Below, piece after piece: positions 1 to 8,391 of a stretch of 64,000 bases of DNA. Every line of letters starts with the position of its first letter. The stretch's first letter is position 1. The notes under the pieces were generated by a model, which did no database searches, was not told the origin of the DNA, and saw nothing but the letters and a program-made list of their open reading frames with translations. A program made the translations under genes and the position numbers. This stretch comes from Pedobacter ginsengisoli (GTDB lineage: Bacteria > Bacteroidota > Bacteroidia > Sphingobacteriales > Sphingobacteriaceae). The DNA lies in assembly GCF_030244015.1 (NCBI RefSeq), contig NZ_JASSYX010000001.1, positions 744,001 through 808,000 of the forward strand, written 5' to 3'.

Positions 1-1
1 C

Positions 2-262
2 CTGGCCTCTGCCAGGAAACTTTATGAACATCAGGGAAGGGCATCTGCAGATCTTTCCATTCAAAAATTGTCCGAACTGATGGCGATACAAAAGCAGGTT
101 GGCCAGGAGCTGATCAAGGACTCTGCATTTATGGTGTCCGGCAGTAAATTGTACTCAGCACTCCAGGTCGCACTGGCGATTGTGATAGGAATTCTGATCG
201 TTGGTATCATCTTCACCTCCAATGTCGTGAAGATCAATAATGACAAATTCAATTTAAACTAA
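2..262 (+). CDS. C-terminal part of a membrane-anchored protein (truncated by window edge)
   Basis: The frame is open from the window edge and ends at TAA 260-262, so the true start lies upstream. About 86 codons are visible. The first ~50 residues are hydrophilic and probably helical. A single strong membrane segment (SALQVALAIVIGILIVGIIF) follows, then a short polar tail ending KFNLN. An internal TTG at 68 could be mistaken for a start, but the frame continues upstream without a stop. A helical stretch followed by a C-terminal membrane helix would fit a polysaccharide chain-length (Wzz-like) protein, and the next plus-strand genes are GtrA and a GT-C transferase. That identity is a guess; I do not recognise the family with confidence. 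Confidence 0.5.
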   Translation: MASARKLYEHQGRASADLSIQKLSELMAIQKQVGQELIKDSAFMVSGSKLYSALQVALAIVIGILIVGIIFTSNVVKINNDKFNLN

Positions 263-282
263 GGTCAGCGGCACTCCGGATA

Positions 283-1662
283 TCAATCCAAAACAGGTAA
301 GGAGATTGTGAAAGCCGTGCCTTCATTTTCTTTACTTTCAACGGTTAGCCTGCCGCCATGCTGTTCTATGATCTGCCTGGAAATGTGCAGTCCCAGTCCT
401 ATTGATTTCTCACCGCGCAAGCCCGGACGGCCGGCTTTTGAGAACTGATCAAAGAGCATTCCCTGTAAATGTTCCGGTATTCCGATTCCAAAATCTTTAA
501 TCCGGATAGTGCAAAGCCCTTTACTTGCAGATGCGGAGATTTGAATCTGACTGTCAGGCGGAGAAAATTTTATACCATTGCCGATCAGGTTGTCCAAGAC
601 CCTGGTAAATTTAGTTGCATTGATGCTGGCAACAATAGATTTTTCATTTGCCGACAGCTCGACCCTCCGGGGCTGGTCGGCATTTGACTGCCAGCTGACA
701 CAGATCCGCTCCAGGTAAGAGATCATCTCTGTTTTTTGAACCTGCAGGGGCTTCCTGTCTTCCTGGACCACCTCAATGAGGTCATTGATGATGTGCTTGG
801 CATGAACAGCAGCGCTCAGGATCATTTGCATCTCCGGTTTTGGGTTGCTGTATTCTTCTTCTATGACGATGCCGCTCAGGGCCTCAATATTGTTTAAAGG
901 CGTACGCAGGTCATGCGCTACAAAAGCCAGGATCTCGCCTTTCAGACGGTTCAGGTTGTTGATCTCCTCATTTTTCTCTTCCAGCTGCTTAAGCTGTATA
1001 AAATGCTGCGATTTGAAAAAGTAGCTGTATCTCGAGCAGATGTACAGTACAAAGGCCAGTATTACACCGGCAATTACGTTAAATAATCCCTGAATAGGAC
1101 TTAAACTGGGTACCACCATTCCAATTACAAACAAAAGCACCACAAATACAGCAAGTATCGCAATGTACTTGAATTCCAGGGAAAAGAAAATACTCACCAT
1201 AACTACCCCCATCAGGAATACAGTCAGTGTATTTCTGGTATTGTGCTGTGAATAGATATAGCTAATGAAAAAAGTAATGCTGAGTAAAAATAACGTAAAA
1301 GCGAGGGTCAGCAGGTTTCGCTGCGTTATTGTCCAGTTCTTTGAACGAATAGCTATGGTACTCAATACGATAAAGCAAAAGTAGGCAGTAAGCTGGGTCA
1401 GGTTACTGATGTTGTATTCCATGATGTTGGGAACCTGTCTGAGTTCTTCGCTGTAGAACAATGAAGTAATCCGCACGCAGACAGACAGCGCAAACAGTGC
1501 AGTGCTGAGGAGTTTGATTTGTTTGACATTAATAAAACTATAGGTATCCCTAAACGCTAAGGCATACTTAGATGGCGTCTGATATTTAAAAAGATTGATC
1601 AACCCTGCATATTTTACTACAAAAATAGAATTATATCTTACTTTTGCCAGAAAGAAATCCAT
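283..1662 (-). CDS. Membrane histidine kinase
   Basis: A 459-residue sensor kinase. Residues ~45-210 hold about six hydrophobic helices with no recognisable ligand domain. A short coiled coil (~222-240) leads to a HisKA domain whose phospho-accepting His is H250 (AFVAHDLRTPLNN). The ATPase domain shows the N box (LDNLIGNGIKFSPP), G1 (KDFGIGIP) and G2 (GEKSIGLGLHIS). I chose the ATG at 1660-1662. A longer frame to 1797 exists but would run through the start of the divergent GtrA gene, and the family normally begins close to the membrane region. No partner response regulator is adjacent, so the output is unknown. Confidence 0.85.
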   Translation of the reverse strand: MDFFLAKVRYNSIFVVKYAGLINLFKYQTPSKYALAFRDTYSFINVKQIKLLSTALFALSVCVRITSLFYSEELRQVPNIMEYNISNLTQLTAYFCFIVLSTIAIRSKNWTITQRNLLTLAFTLFLLSITFFISYIYSQHNTRNTLTVFLMGVVMVSIFFSLEFKYIAILAVFVVLLFVIGMVVPSLSPIQGLFNVIAGVILAFVLYICSRYSYFFKSQHFIQLKQLEEKNEEINNLNRLKGEILAFVAHDLRTPLNNIEALSGIVIEEEYSNPKPEMQMILSAAVHAKHIINDLIEVVQEDRKPLQVQKTEMISYLERICVSWQSNADQPRRVELSANEKSIVASINATKFTRVLDNLIGNGIKFSPPDSQIQISASASKGLCTIRIKDFGIGIPEHLQGMLFDQFSKAGRPGLRGEKSIGLGLHISRQIIEQHGGRLTVESKENEGTAFTISLPVLD

Positions 1663-2073
1663 ATGACCCCTGTTTTGGCTATAGAATTCAATAAAGCTTT
1701 CTTTTTTAAGTTTTTGAAGTTTGGATTGGTGGGATTTTCCGGCCTGATCGTGGATTTTGGGGTCACCTATTTTTTCAAGGAAAAGCTTAAAGTCCATAAG
1801 TACATTTCAAACTCCTTTGGTTTTTTGGTGGCTACCGGAACAAACTATAGCTTAAACCGGTACTGGACTTTTCACAACCAGGATCCCGCCTATATTATTC
1901 AGTTTGGTAAGTTCTTTGTCGTTTCCGCGGTTGGGCTAGCACTGAGCAACTCGCTGATCTATCTGCTCAATGATAAGCTCAAATGGAACTTTTACCTGGC
2001 TAAAGCCTGCGCGATCGTGTTTGTGTCGCTTTGGAACTTCTTTGCAAATTATCTTTATACCTTTACAGGCTAA
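1663..2073 (+). CDS. GtrA-family membrane protein
   Basis: A 136-residue protein with four predicted membrane helices in the GtrA layout. The motif KFLKFGLVGFSGLIVDFGVT is at ~15-34 and a later segment reads NYSLNRYWTF. GtrA-like proteins are thought to help flip or present lipid-linked sugars (undecaprenyl or dolichyl phosphate) for glycosyltransferases. The next gene on the strand, 29 bp away, is a GT-C glycosyltransferase, which fits that role. The ATG at 1663 abuts the start codon of the divergent kinase (1662), so the promoter must lie inside the kinase gene unless a later start is used. Confidence 0.85.
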   Translation: MTPVLAIEFNKAFFFKFLKFGLVGFSGLIVDFGVTYFFKEKLKVHKYISNSFGFLVATGTNYSLNRYWTFHNQDPAYIIQFGKFFVVSAVGLALSNSLIYLLNDKLKWNFYLAKACAIVFVSLWNFFANYLYTFTG

Positions 2074-2102
2074 TAACCATTTTTTCCTAAACTTTGATTT
2101 TA

Positions 2103-3809
2103 ATGCCGGCCACCAGGAAAAGCCCCGATAAAATACTTTTCATTTTTTTAGGTGTATGGGCTTTGCTCAACCTGATACAATCCGCCTTTGTGGAAGTGCA
2201 CGCAGATGAGGCTTACTATTGGATGTATTCCAGATTTCTGGAATGGGGCTATTTTGACCATCCGCCGATGGTGGCTTTGTTTATCAAAATAGGTGATGCC
2301 CTGTCCGGATCTACGCTGGGTCTCAGGTTGATGACCGTTTTGACGAGTACTTTGTCTGTCTATATCCTCTGGCAGATCTTAAAGCCCTATGCGGTCGACA
2401 TAAAGCACTTCATTCTTCTGTTCGGATCTGTGGTATTGTTTCATGTTTATGGCTTTATCACGACACCAGATGCGCCACTGGCATTTTTTACCGTTCTTTT
2501 CTTTTATGCATACCAGCGCTATGAAAAGGAAGACAACTGGAAGTGGGCGCTGGCGCTTTCCCTGGTGATCGCCTGCCTGCTCTACAGTAAATACCATGCC
2601 ATACTTGTGCTTTTCTTTACGGTGATCTCTAACCTCAAATTGCTTCGGAGACGTTCATTCTGGGGCATTGTGCTCCTTTCCGTACTGGTCTTTCTCCCCC
2701 ACATCCGGTGGCAGGTACAAAACAATTATCCGTCTTTTTATTACCATGTGATCGACCGTTCAGCTGCTTTTTATAAATTCCGGTATACGACCGAATACCT
2801 ACTGGCACAACTGGCACTCGCCGGACCTCTGGTCGGCTGGTACCTGTACCGTTCTGCTGCTGTATTGAAAACATCAGATGGTTTCATCAGGGCACTTAAA
2901 TTTAACTTTTACGGGATATTTATTTTCTTCCTTTTCAGTACGCTTAAAGGCAGGGTAGAAGCCCACTGGACCTTACCGGCAATGCTATGTCTTTTCATGC
3001 TGGCCTGTATTGCTTTAGCGGTCAGACCGGTGCCAAGGTGGCTTGAACGGCTCGCTATCACCAATATCGCTTTGGTGATCCTGATACGACTGGTCCTTAT
3101 TATTCCGCTCGATGCTTTGAAAAAAGTAAAAATAGTGGCTTATTATTTTGGCAATGAAGAGTGGGCAAAGGAAATCCGGCAAAAAGCCGGTAACTATCCT
3201 GTGATTTTTTACGATTCATTTCAGGCACCTTCAAGGTACAATTATTATACACGCAGTACTAAAGGTTTCAGTTATGATTCCCGCAATTACCGGAAAAATC
3301 AGTACGACATCTGGCCCCTTGAAGACAGTATCCGGCACAAAAAAGCTTATCTGGTCCTGGACAATGAATATAGTGAATACACCGCGCAGGATACCATCAG
3401 AACGGAAAAGGGCATTTACTACGGAACATGGATAGACCATGTTAGAATGTACCAGAAGGTTTCGGTAAACCCGCTTACTGTGCCCGCCGACTGGAAAACA
3501 GGGGAGCTCCGCACCTTAAAGCTGAAGATCAGCAATCCATATCATGAACTGATAATGCTGGGCAATAAAAATGAAAAGTGGAAATGTTACCTGGAATACA
3601 GCTTTAAAAAGGATGATGTTACGGAAGATTTCCAGCCTGTACATGCCGATCTTGAGCAATTGAACATTGCCGCAGGAGCTTCGGCAGAAGTTGCAGGTAC
3701 CATTAAAGCACCTGCAACTGCCGGGAAATATAAATTGATCCTGTCCCTGCGAACGGAACCATTCCGGGGCAGCAGAAACAGCAATATGATCGCTGTTGAA
3801 ATTAAATGA
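2103..3809 (+). CDS. GT39/ArnT-like GT-C glycosyltransferase
   Basis: A 568-residue integral membrane glycosyltransferase of the dolichyl-phosphate-mannose/ArnT type. The first periplasmic loop has the acidic signature HADEAYYWMYSRFLEWGYFDHPP (~30-50), typical of GT39/PMT_2 enzymes that use polyprenyl-phosphate sugar donors. About ten hydrophobic segments follow to ~350. The C-terminal ~200 residues are soluble, probably periplasmic, and end in a beta-rich domain. I chose the ATG at 2103 over a TTG nine bases earlier. With GtrA upstream it probably decorates an envelope glycan or lipid; the acceptor cannot be told from sequence. Confidence 0.85.
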   Translation: MPATRKSPDKILFIFLGVWALLNLIQSAFVEVHADEAYYWMYSRFLEWGYFDHPPMVALFIKIGDALSGSTLGLRLMTVLTSTLSVYILWQILKPYAVDIKHFILLFGSVVLFHVYGFITTPDAPLAFFTVLFFYAYQRYEKEDNWKWALALSLVIACLLYSKYHAILVLFFTVISNLKLLRRRSFWGIVLLSVLVFLPHIRWQVQNNYPSFYYHVIDRSAAFYKFRYTTEYLLAQLALAGPLVGWYLYRSAAVLKTSDGFIRALKFNFYGIFIFFLFSTLKGRVEAHWTLPAMLCLFMLACIALAVRPVPRWLERLAITNIALVILIRLVLIIPLDALKKVKIVAYYFGNEEWAKEIRQKAGNYPVIFYDSFQAPSRYNYYTRSTKGFSYDSRNYRKNQYDIWPLEDSIRHKKAYLVLDNEYSEYTAQDTIRTEKGIYYGTWIDHVRMYQKVSVNPLTVPADWKTGELRTLKLKISNPYHELIMLGNKNEKWKCYLEYSFKKDDVTEDFQPVHADLEQLNIAAGASAEVAGTIKAPATAGKYKLILSLRTEPFRGSRNSNMIAVEIK

Positions 3810-3847
3810 GCAATCCTTTGAGGGATAAACGCCTCTGTACCGTTTTA

Positions 3848-4144
3848 CTAGTGCGCGTCGTAAATGACAACCTTCTCAAACAGAACACGGAACTGATCTA
3901 AGAATGCTTTGTGCAGGTCGTGTACCTGGTAAACATCGTGTCCGGCAAGATCTTCAAAAATAATGGTCAGTGAAAATGTATAGGTAGTATCTACAACAGG
4001 ACGGTCTATCGGGGCGGGAGTGCCAATGTGAAATGTTTTTACAGTTTCAATGTTTTCCAGTGATTCGAGACCCTTCTTAAATGCATCTTTTTGGTCTGCT
4101 GTAGTGTCGGCTTTAAGCCAGAATAAAACGTGGTGAGCTAACAT
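3848..4144 (-). CDS. Dabb (stress-responsive alpha/beta barrel) domain protein
   Basis: A 98-residue protein starting LAHHVLFWLK and continuing through KDAFKKGLESLENIE and a central AGHDVYQVHDLHKAFLDQF. This is the length and pattern of a single Dabb ferredoxin-like domain, and the family usually dimerises. The start is the ATG at 4142-4144; a 16-residue upstream extension lacks family character. Proteins of this family are annotated as stress-responsive but mostly have no known substrate, so only the fold is assigned. It is alone on the minus strand between a glycosyltransferase and the bat operon. Confidence 0.8.
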   Translation of the reverse strand: MLAHHVLFWLKADTTADQKDAFKKGLESLENIETVKTFHIGTPAPIDRPVVDTTYTFSLTIIFEDLAGHDVYQVHDLHKAFLDQFRVLFEKVVIYDAH

Positions 4145-4285
4145 AATTGATTTTTTTGGCAATTTTAAGCAAAATTCTTTTGTAAAAAGCACGCGTGTTC
4201 AATATGCGTTCAATATAGTATGCTCATTTTTTATTTTTTTAACAACTAATCGTTAAGCTTTTGGAAAGGTTTGATTAAGCTCTAG

Positions 4286-4340
4286 CTTAACCAAACCTTA
4301 ACCAACCCTTAAGCAAACCTTACTCAATACTTACTAAAGA
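4286..4340 (+). repeat. Five 11-bp direct repeats upstream of moxR (candidate response-regulator site)
   Basis: Five contiguous 11-bp units start at 4286, 4297, 4308, 4319 and 4330: CTTAACCAAAC, CTTAACCAACC, CTTAAGCAAAC, CTTACTCAATA, CTTACTAAAGA. One repeat equals about one helical turn. The 8+3 layout (YTTAAYYA plus three bases) resembles OmpR/PhoB-family direct-repeat operators such as the cyanobacterial Pho box; that comparison is from memory. The array sits ~145 bp before the moxR ATG in the 4145-4483 gap, which otherwise holds only AT-rich sequence and two TTAAGC copies at 4253 and 4275 (22 bp apart). Confidence 0.55.
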
Positions 4341-4483
4341 GTAAGATCATTTTAAACGCATCATAAACAGATAGCACAAGAAGGAAGGAGACTTTAACAT
4401 ATTTTAACATTTACTATTCAGCTTATAATTTGCAGGAAGTATAAGGTTTGCCTAATTTTCGCCACTCAAAAATTGTATCCGAA

Positions 4484-5512
4484 ATGGAAGAAGCAAATAT
4501 TATTACTGAAAATTCATCGTACGGCACAGATATCCGTGCGCTGAACGAAATGATACAAAAGGAAAGCGCCTTTATTGATCTCCTGTTTTTAGAGATGGAC
4601 AAGGTGATTGTAGGGCAGCGCTACATGGTAGAACGGTTGATGATCGGCCTGCTGGCCAACGGTCATATCCTGCTGGAAGGTGTGCCCGGACTGGCAAAGA
4701 CATTGGCCATCAATACTTTATCGAAGTGCGTTGATGCCGGTTTCAGCCGTATTCAGTTTACGCCCGACTTGTTGCCGGCTGATTTGCTCGGTACAATGAT
4801 CTACAACCAGAAGAAAGAAGAATTTATAGTTAGAAAAGGACCCTTGTTCTCCAATTTTATCCTTGCGGATGAGATCAACAGGGCACCGGCCAAGGTGCAG
4901 AGTGCCTTGCTGGAGGCCATGCAGGAGCGTCAGGTGACTTTGGGTGATGAGACCTATAAACTTCCGGAACCATTTTTAGTACTGGCTACACAAAACCCGA
5001 TCGAGCAGGAAGGAACGTATCCTTTGCCTGAAGCACAGGTAGACAGGTTTATGCTCAAGGTGGTGATCGGTTATCCTCAGCGTGAGGACGAAAAAAAGAT
5101 AATGAGGGCCAATATTGCCCCGCAGGGCATGCCTAAGCCAAATACGATCCTGCATACAGACGATATCATTCGTGCGAGAAAGGTCGTAAAAGATGTATAT
5201 ATGGACGAAAAGATCGAGCAGTATATCATTGATATTGTATTTGCTACCCGTTTCCCGGAGCAGTATAAGCTGGCGGATTATAAAAACCTGATCAGTTTTG
5301 GCGCATCGCCAAGGGCATCAATTAATCTGGCATTGGCGGCTAAAGCCTACGCCTTTATCAGAAGACGCGGATATGTGATCCCTGAAGATGTGCGGGCTGT
5401 ATGCCATGATGTGCTGAGGCACCGCATTGGTCTGAGCTACGAAGCTGAGGCGGAAGATTATACCACTGAAAAGATCATTACAGGAATATTGAATGCTATT
5501 GAAGTACCATAG
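4484..5512 (+). CDS. moxR: MoxR-family AAA+ ATPase
   Basis: A 342-residue MoxR ATPase, first gene of the bat cluster. The P-loop GVPGLAKT is at ~66-73, Walker B FILADEINRAP at ~125-135 (DE at 129-130), and sensor 1 lies around LATQNPIEQEGTYPLPEAQ. MoxR ATPases act as chaperones that assemble or activate complexes, usually with VWA-domain partners, and such partners follow directly. I chose ATG 4484 over a TTG at 4448 because conservation begins near it. The next gene starts 3 bp after the stop, so the genes are almost certainly co-transcribed. Confidence 0.92.
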   Translation: MEEANIITENSSYGTDIRALNEMIQKESAFIDLLFLEMDKVIVGQRYMVERLMIGLLANGHILLEGVPGLAKTLAINTLSKCVDAGFSRIQFTPDLLPADLLGTMIYNQKKEEFIVRKGPLFSNFILADEINRAPAKVQSALLEAMQERQVTLGDETYKLPEPFLVLATQNPIEQEGTYPLPEAQVDRFMLKVVIGYPQREDEKKIMRANIAPQGMPKPNTILHTDDIIRARKVVKDVYMDEKIEQYIIDIVFATRFPEQYKLADYKNLISFGASPRASINLALAAKAYAFIRRRGYVIPEDVRAVCHDVLRHRIGLSYEAEAEDYTTEKIITGILNAIEVP

Positions 5513-5515
5513 TTT

Positions 5516-6391
5516 ATGGATACCAAGGACCTGTTAAAAAAAGTAAGGAAGATCGAGATCAAGACGAGGGGTTTGAGCAATCAGATCTTTTCCGGTGAAT
5601 ACCATTCAGCCTTCAAAGGCCGGGGTATGGCCTTTAGCGAGGTACGTGAATACCAGATGGGCGATGAGATCAGGACGATAGACTGGAATGTGACAGCCCG
5701 TTTTAACCATCCTTATGTAAAGGTATTTGATGAGGAGCGGGAAATGACGGTAATGCTGCTGGTGGATGTGAGCGGGTCGAAGAATTTTGGTACACAGATC
5801 CAGCAGAAGCAGGAGCTGGCTACAGAGATTTGTGCGGTTCTGGCATTTTCTGCGATACAGAACAACGATAAGGTGGGCGTGCTGTTTTTCAGCGACCAAG
5901 TAGAAAAATTCATTCCGCCGAAAAAAGGCAGGTCGCATATTCTGATGATCATCAGGGAACTGATCGATTTTAAACCACAGCATAAGGGTACGAATGTGGC
6001 GCAGGCGCTTCAGTATTTTACCAGTGCGATCAAAAAAAGGTGTACGGCCTTCCTGATCTCCGATTTCATCAGTGATACTTTTGAGAGCGAACTGAAGATC
6101 GCCGGCAGAAAGCACGATGTGGTGGGACTGAGGCTTTTTGATGTGCATGAGGAAGAGTTCCCTGACCTTGGGCTGATCCCGGTGAGGGATGAGGAGAGCG
6201 GACAGATCGCATGGGTGAATACAGGCGATAAGCAGGTTCGCTATGCTTTTAAATCGGCGGCACTGGAGCGCAAAGGCAGGCTGGAAAATGTATTTAAAAA
6301 GTCGGGTGTGGATTTTACACAGATCGGTACGCATGAATCGTATGTAAAGCCATTGATGACATTGTTTAAAAAACGGGGAGCCAGAAGATAG
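5516..6391 (+). CDS. DUF58 domain protein of the bat operon
   Basis: A 291-residue soluble protein. It has the DUF58 signature GEYHSAFKGRGMAFSEVREYQMGDEIRTIDWNVTARF at ~27-63 and then a VWA-like core with DVSGS at ~84-88. The DxSxS arrangement is a possible metal-ion-dependent adhesion site. DUF58 proteins nearly always sit beside MoxR ATPases and VWA membrane proteins and are taken to be their partners. It begins 3 bp after moxR and ends 4 bp before the next gene. There is no signal peptide, so it is probably cytoplasmic. Confidence 0.9.
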   Translation: MDTKDLLKKVRKIEIKTRGLSNQIFSGEYHSAFKGRGMAFSEVREYQMGDEIRTIDWNVTARFNHPYVKVFDEEREMTVMLLVDVSGSKNFGTQIQQKQELATEICAVLAFSAIQNNDKVGVLFFSDQVEKFIPPKKGRSHILMIIRELIDFKPQHKGTNVAQALQYFTSAIKKRCTAFLISDFISDTFESELKIAGRKHDVVGLRLFDVHEEEFPDLGLIPVRDEESGQIAWVNTGDKQVRYAFKSAALERKGRLENVFKKSGVDFTQIGTHESYVKPLMTLFKKRGARR

Positions 6392-6395
6392 AGCG

Positions 6396-7400
6396 ATGAT
6401 GAAGATTGTAAATTTTAGTTGCTTATGGTTAATGGTGCTCTGCCTTGGAACGGTTTACCAGGGGCATGCACAGGAGATAAAAGTCAATGCGAGGCTGGAC
6501 AAGACCAGTATTTTATTGGGTGACCAGACGGTGCTGCACCTGTCGGCTGAACTGCCAGCAAATGGTACGGTGAATTTTCCGTTACTGGCGGATACGCTTT
6601 CTGCCAAAGTGCAGATTGTTTCGGCAGGCAAGGCCGATACACTAACTGATAAGAACAGACCGGGTCTCAAACTGATCAGCAGATCGTACGTGATCACTTC
6701 TTTTGATCCGGGACTGCAGATGGTACCGGCTTTGACATTTCAGAGCGGGGGCAAGACCTTCGCAACAGAAGCGCAACCGCTTGAAGTAAAGGCGGTCGCG
6801 GTCGATACCACCAAAGCGATCTACGACATTAAACAGCCGCTGGCGGTTTCGTATACCTTTATGGACTGGCTCAGGGACAACTGGTACTGGGTGGTTCTGG
6901 GGCTGGCTGTTTTGCTGTTGCTGTTCGGAGTTTGGTATTACTTCCGCAAAATAAGGAAGCCAAAGCCTGTTGTTGAAAAAAGCGTGCCGCTGGTACCGGG
7001 GCATGTTATTGCACTGGAACAGCTTTCTGCTTTGAAGGAGAAGAAATTGTGGCAGCAGGGTGAAGTAAAGGCCTATTATAGTGAACTGACCGATATCATC
7101 AGGGTATACCTGGAAAAAAGATACCTGATCAGCGCTCAGGAGCAGACATCTGAGGAGATCCTTTCGGGATTGGAAGCCGTAAAAATGCCGGAGAAAAGCA
7201 GGAATTCACTGAAAGAGATTCTGTTGCTGGCAGACCTGGTGAAATTTGCGAAGGCGGTGCCGGCGGGTCACGAAAATGAGCAGTCAATGGATGATGCCAT
7301 CGGTTTTATACAAGAGACCAGGATGCAGGACCAGTTGCCTGGTATAGCATCAGAAAATAAGGGTGGAAATAAAGTACAGGATGAGAATGGACTGGTTTAA
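6396..7400 (+). CDS. Signal-peptide, single-TM protein of the bat operon (BatD/DUF4381-like)
   Basis: A 334-residue protein. An N-terminal signal peptide ends near GHAQE (~26). A beta-rich extracytoplasmic part resembling the first module of BatD runs to ~155. One membrane helix follows (WVVLGLAVLLLLFGVWYYF, ~165-183), then a cytoplasmic helical tail with charged linker KIRKPKP. The topology is like BatD, but it is about half the length and would be a shorter paralogue. Its end overlaps the start of batA by 20 bp, implying translational coupling. No catalytic motif is visible. Confidence 0.7.
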   Translation: MMKIVNFSCLWLMVLCLGTVYQGHAQEIKVNARLDKTSILLGDQTVLHLSAELPANGTVNFPLLADTLSAKVQIVSAGKADTLTDKNRPGLKLISRSYVITSFDPGLQMVPALTFQSGGKTFATEAQPLEVKAVAVDTTKAIYDIKQPLAVSYTFMDWLRDNWYWVVLGLAVLLLLFGVWYYFRKIRKPKPVVEKSVPLVPGHVIALEQLSALKEKKLWQQGEVKAYYSELTDIIRVYLEKRYLISAQEQTSEEILSGLEAVKMPEKSRNSLKEILLLADLVKFAKAVPAGHENEQSMDDAIGFIQETRMQDQLPGIASENKGGNKVQDENGLV

Positions 7401-8388
7401 AGGTATTGAATTTGCCAATAAGGGTTTTTTCTGGCTGCTGTTGCTGATCCCGGTAATGGTGGGCTGGTACATCTGGCGCCAGGAAAAGCTGCAGGGTTCG
7501 CTCCGGATGTCGGCGATGTCCGGATTTCTGAAAGTAAAAAGCAGCTATCTTTTTTTGCGGCATTACAGCATTGTGCTGAAGTCGCTCGCTTTGATTGCCC
7601 TGATTGTTGCGCTGGCAAGGCCGCAGTCTGCACTGAGCTGGCAGGATACCACCACGGAGGGAATAGACATTGTGATCGCGACCGATATTTCGGGCAGCAT
7701 GCTTGCCGAGGATTTGAAACCCAACCGCCTGGAAGCGGGAAAGAATATAGCGATTGATTTTATAAAGGACAGACCGGATGACCGGATCGGCCTGGTGGTT
7801 TTCAGTGGTGAGAGCTTTACGCAGTGTCCGCTTACGATTGACCATGATGTGCTGATCAACTTGTTCAAAGACATTACCAACGGAATGATCGAGGACGGTA
7901 CGGCGATAGGGATGGGCCTCGCTACGGCGGTGAACCGGCTGAAGGAAAGTGAGGCCAAGAGTAAGGTCATCATTTTACTGACTGATGGCTCAAATACATC
8001 GGGATCTATTCCGCCGGCTACTGCTGCGGAGATTGCCAAACAGATGAATGTAAGGGTGTATACCGTTGGGGTCGGTACCAAAGGCTACGCGCCGTATCCT
8101 ATGAAAACGCCTTTTGGGGTGCAATACCAGCAGGTTCCGGTGACCATTGATGAGTCCACACTTTCCAATATTGCGAAAATAACAGGTGGCCAGTATTTTC
8201 GTGCGACCAACAATGAGAAATTAAAACAGATCTATCAGCAGATCGATAAGCTGGAAAAGGCGAAGATTGCGGTAACCCAGTACCATAAAAAGACGGAAAG
8301 GTTTCTGCCTTTTGCGCTGCTTGCCCTGGTACTTTTGCTGCTGGATTTCTTATTAAAAAATACATGGTTTAAAGGAGCTTTAACTTAA
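7381..8388 (+). CDS. batA: BatA, VWA-domain membrane protein
   Basis: A 335-residue protein with two N-terminal helices (~16-32 and ~63-80), a von Willebrand A domain, and a C-terminal membrane helix (~305-325). The metal-binding MIDAS motif is intact at IATDISGSM (D102, S104, S106), and TDGSNTSG later fits the third MIDAS loop. BatA belongs to the Bacteroides aerotolerance-type set; the biochemical job is unclear but VWA domains usually mediate protein contacts. The start may be ATG 7381 or ATG 7387; the second has a better upstream AGGATGAG. It overlaps the preceding gene and ends 3 bp before batB. Confidence 0.9.
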   Translation: MRMDWFKGIEFANKGFFWLLLLIPVMVGWYIWRQEKLQGSLRMSAMSGFLKVKSSYLFLRHYSIVLKSLALIALIVALARPQSALSWQDTTTEGIDIVIATDISGSMLAEDLKPNRLEAGKNIAIDFIKDRPDDRIGLVVFSGESFTQCPLTIDHDVLINLFKDITNGMIEDGTAIGMGLATAVNRLKESEAKSKVIILLTDGSNTSGSIPPATAAEIAKQMNVRVYTVGVGTKGYAPYPMKTPFGVQYQQVPVTIDESTLSNIAKITGGQYFRATNNEKLKQIYQQIDKLEKAKIAVTQYHKKTERFLPFALLALVLLLLDFLLKNTWFKGALT

Positions 8389-8391
8389 GAT

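Noticed and set aside
1663..1797. N-terminal extension of the kinase frame to 1797
   Set aside because: It overlaps the start of the divergent GtrA coding region and shows no domain; the ATG at 1662 gives a normal membrane-first kinase.
4145..4285. Riboswitch or structured RNA before moxR
   Set aside because: Only AT-rich sequence and direct repeats; no stable hairpin or known riboswitch core visible.
5606..6334. Long minus-strand frame (~242 codons) opposite the DUF58 gene
   Set aside because: Composition is typical of an antisense shadow, no family resemblance, and it lies fully within a well-supported operon gene.
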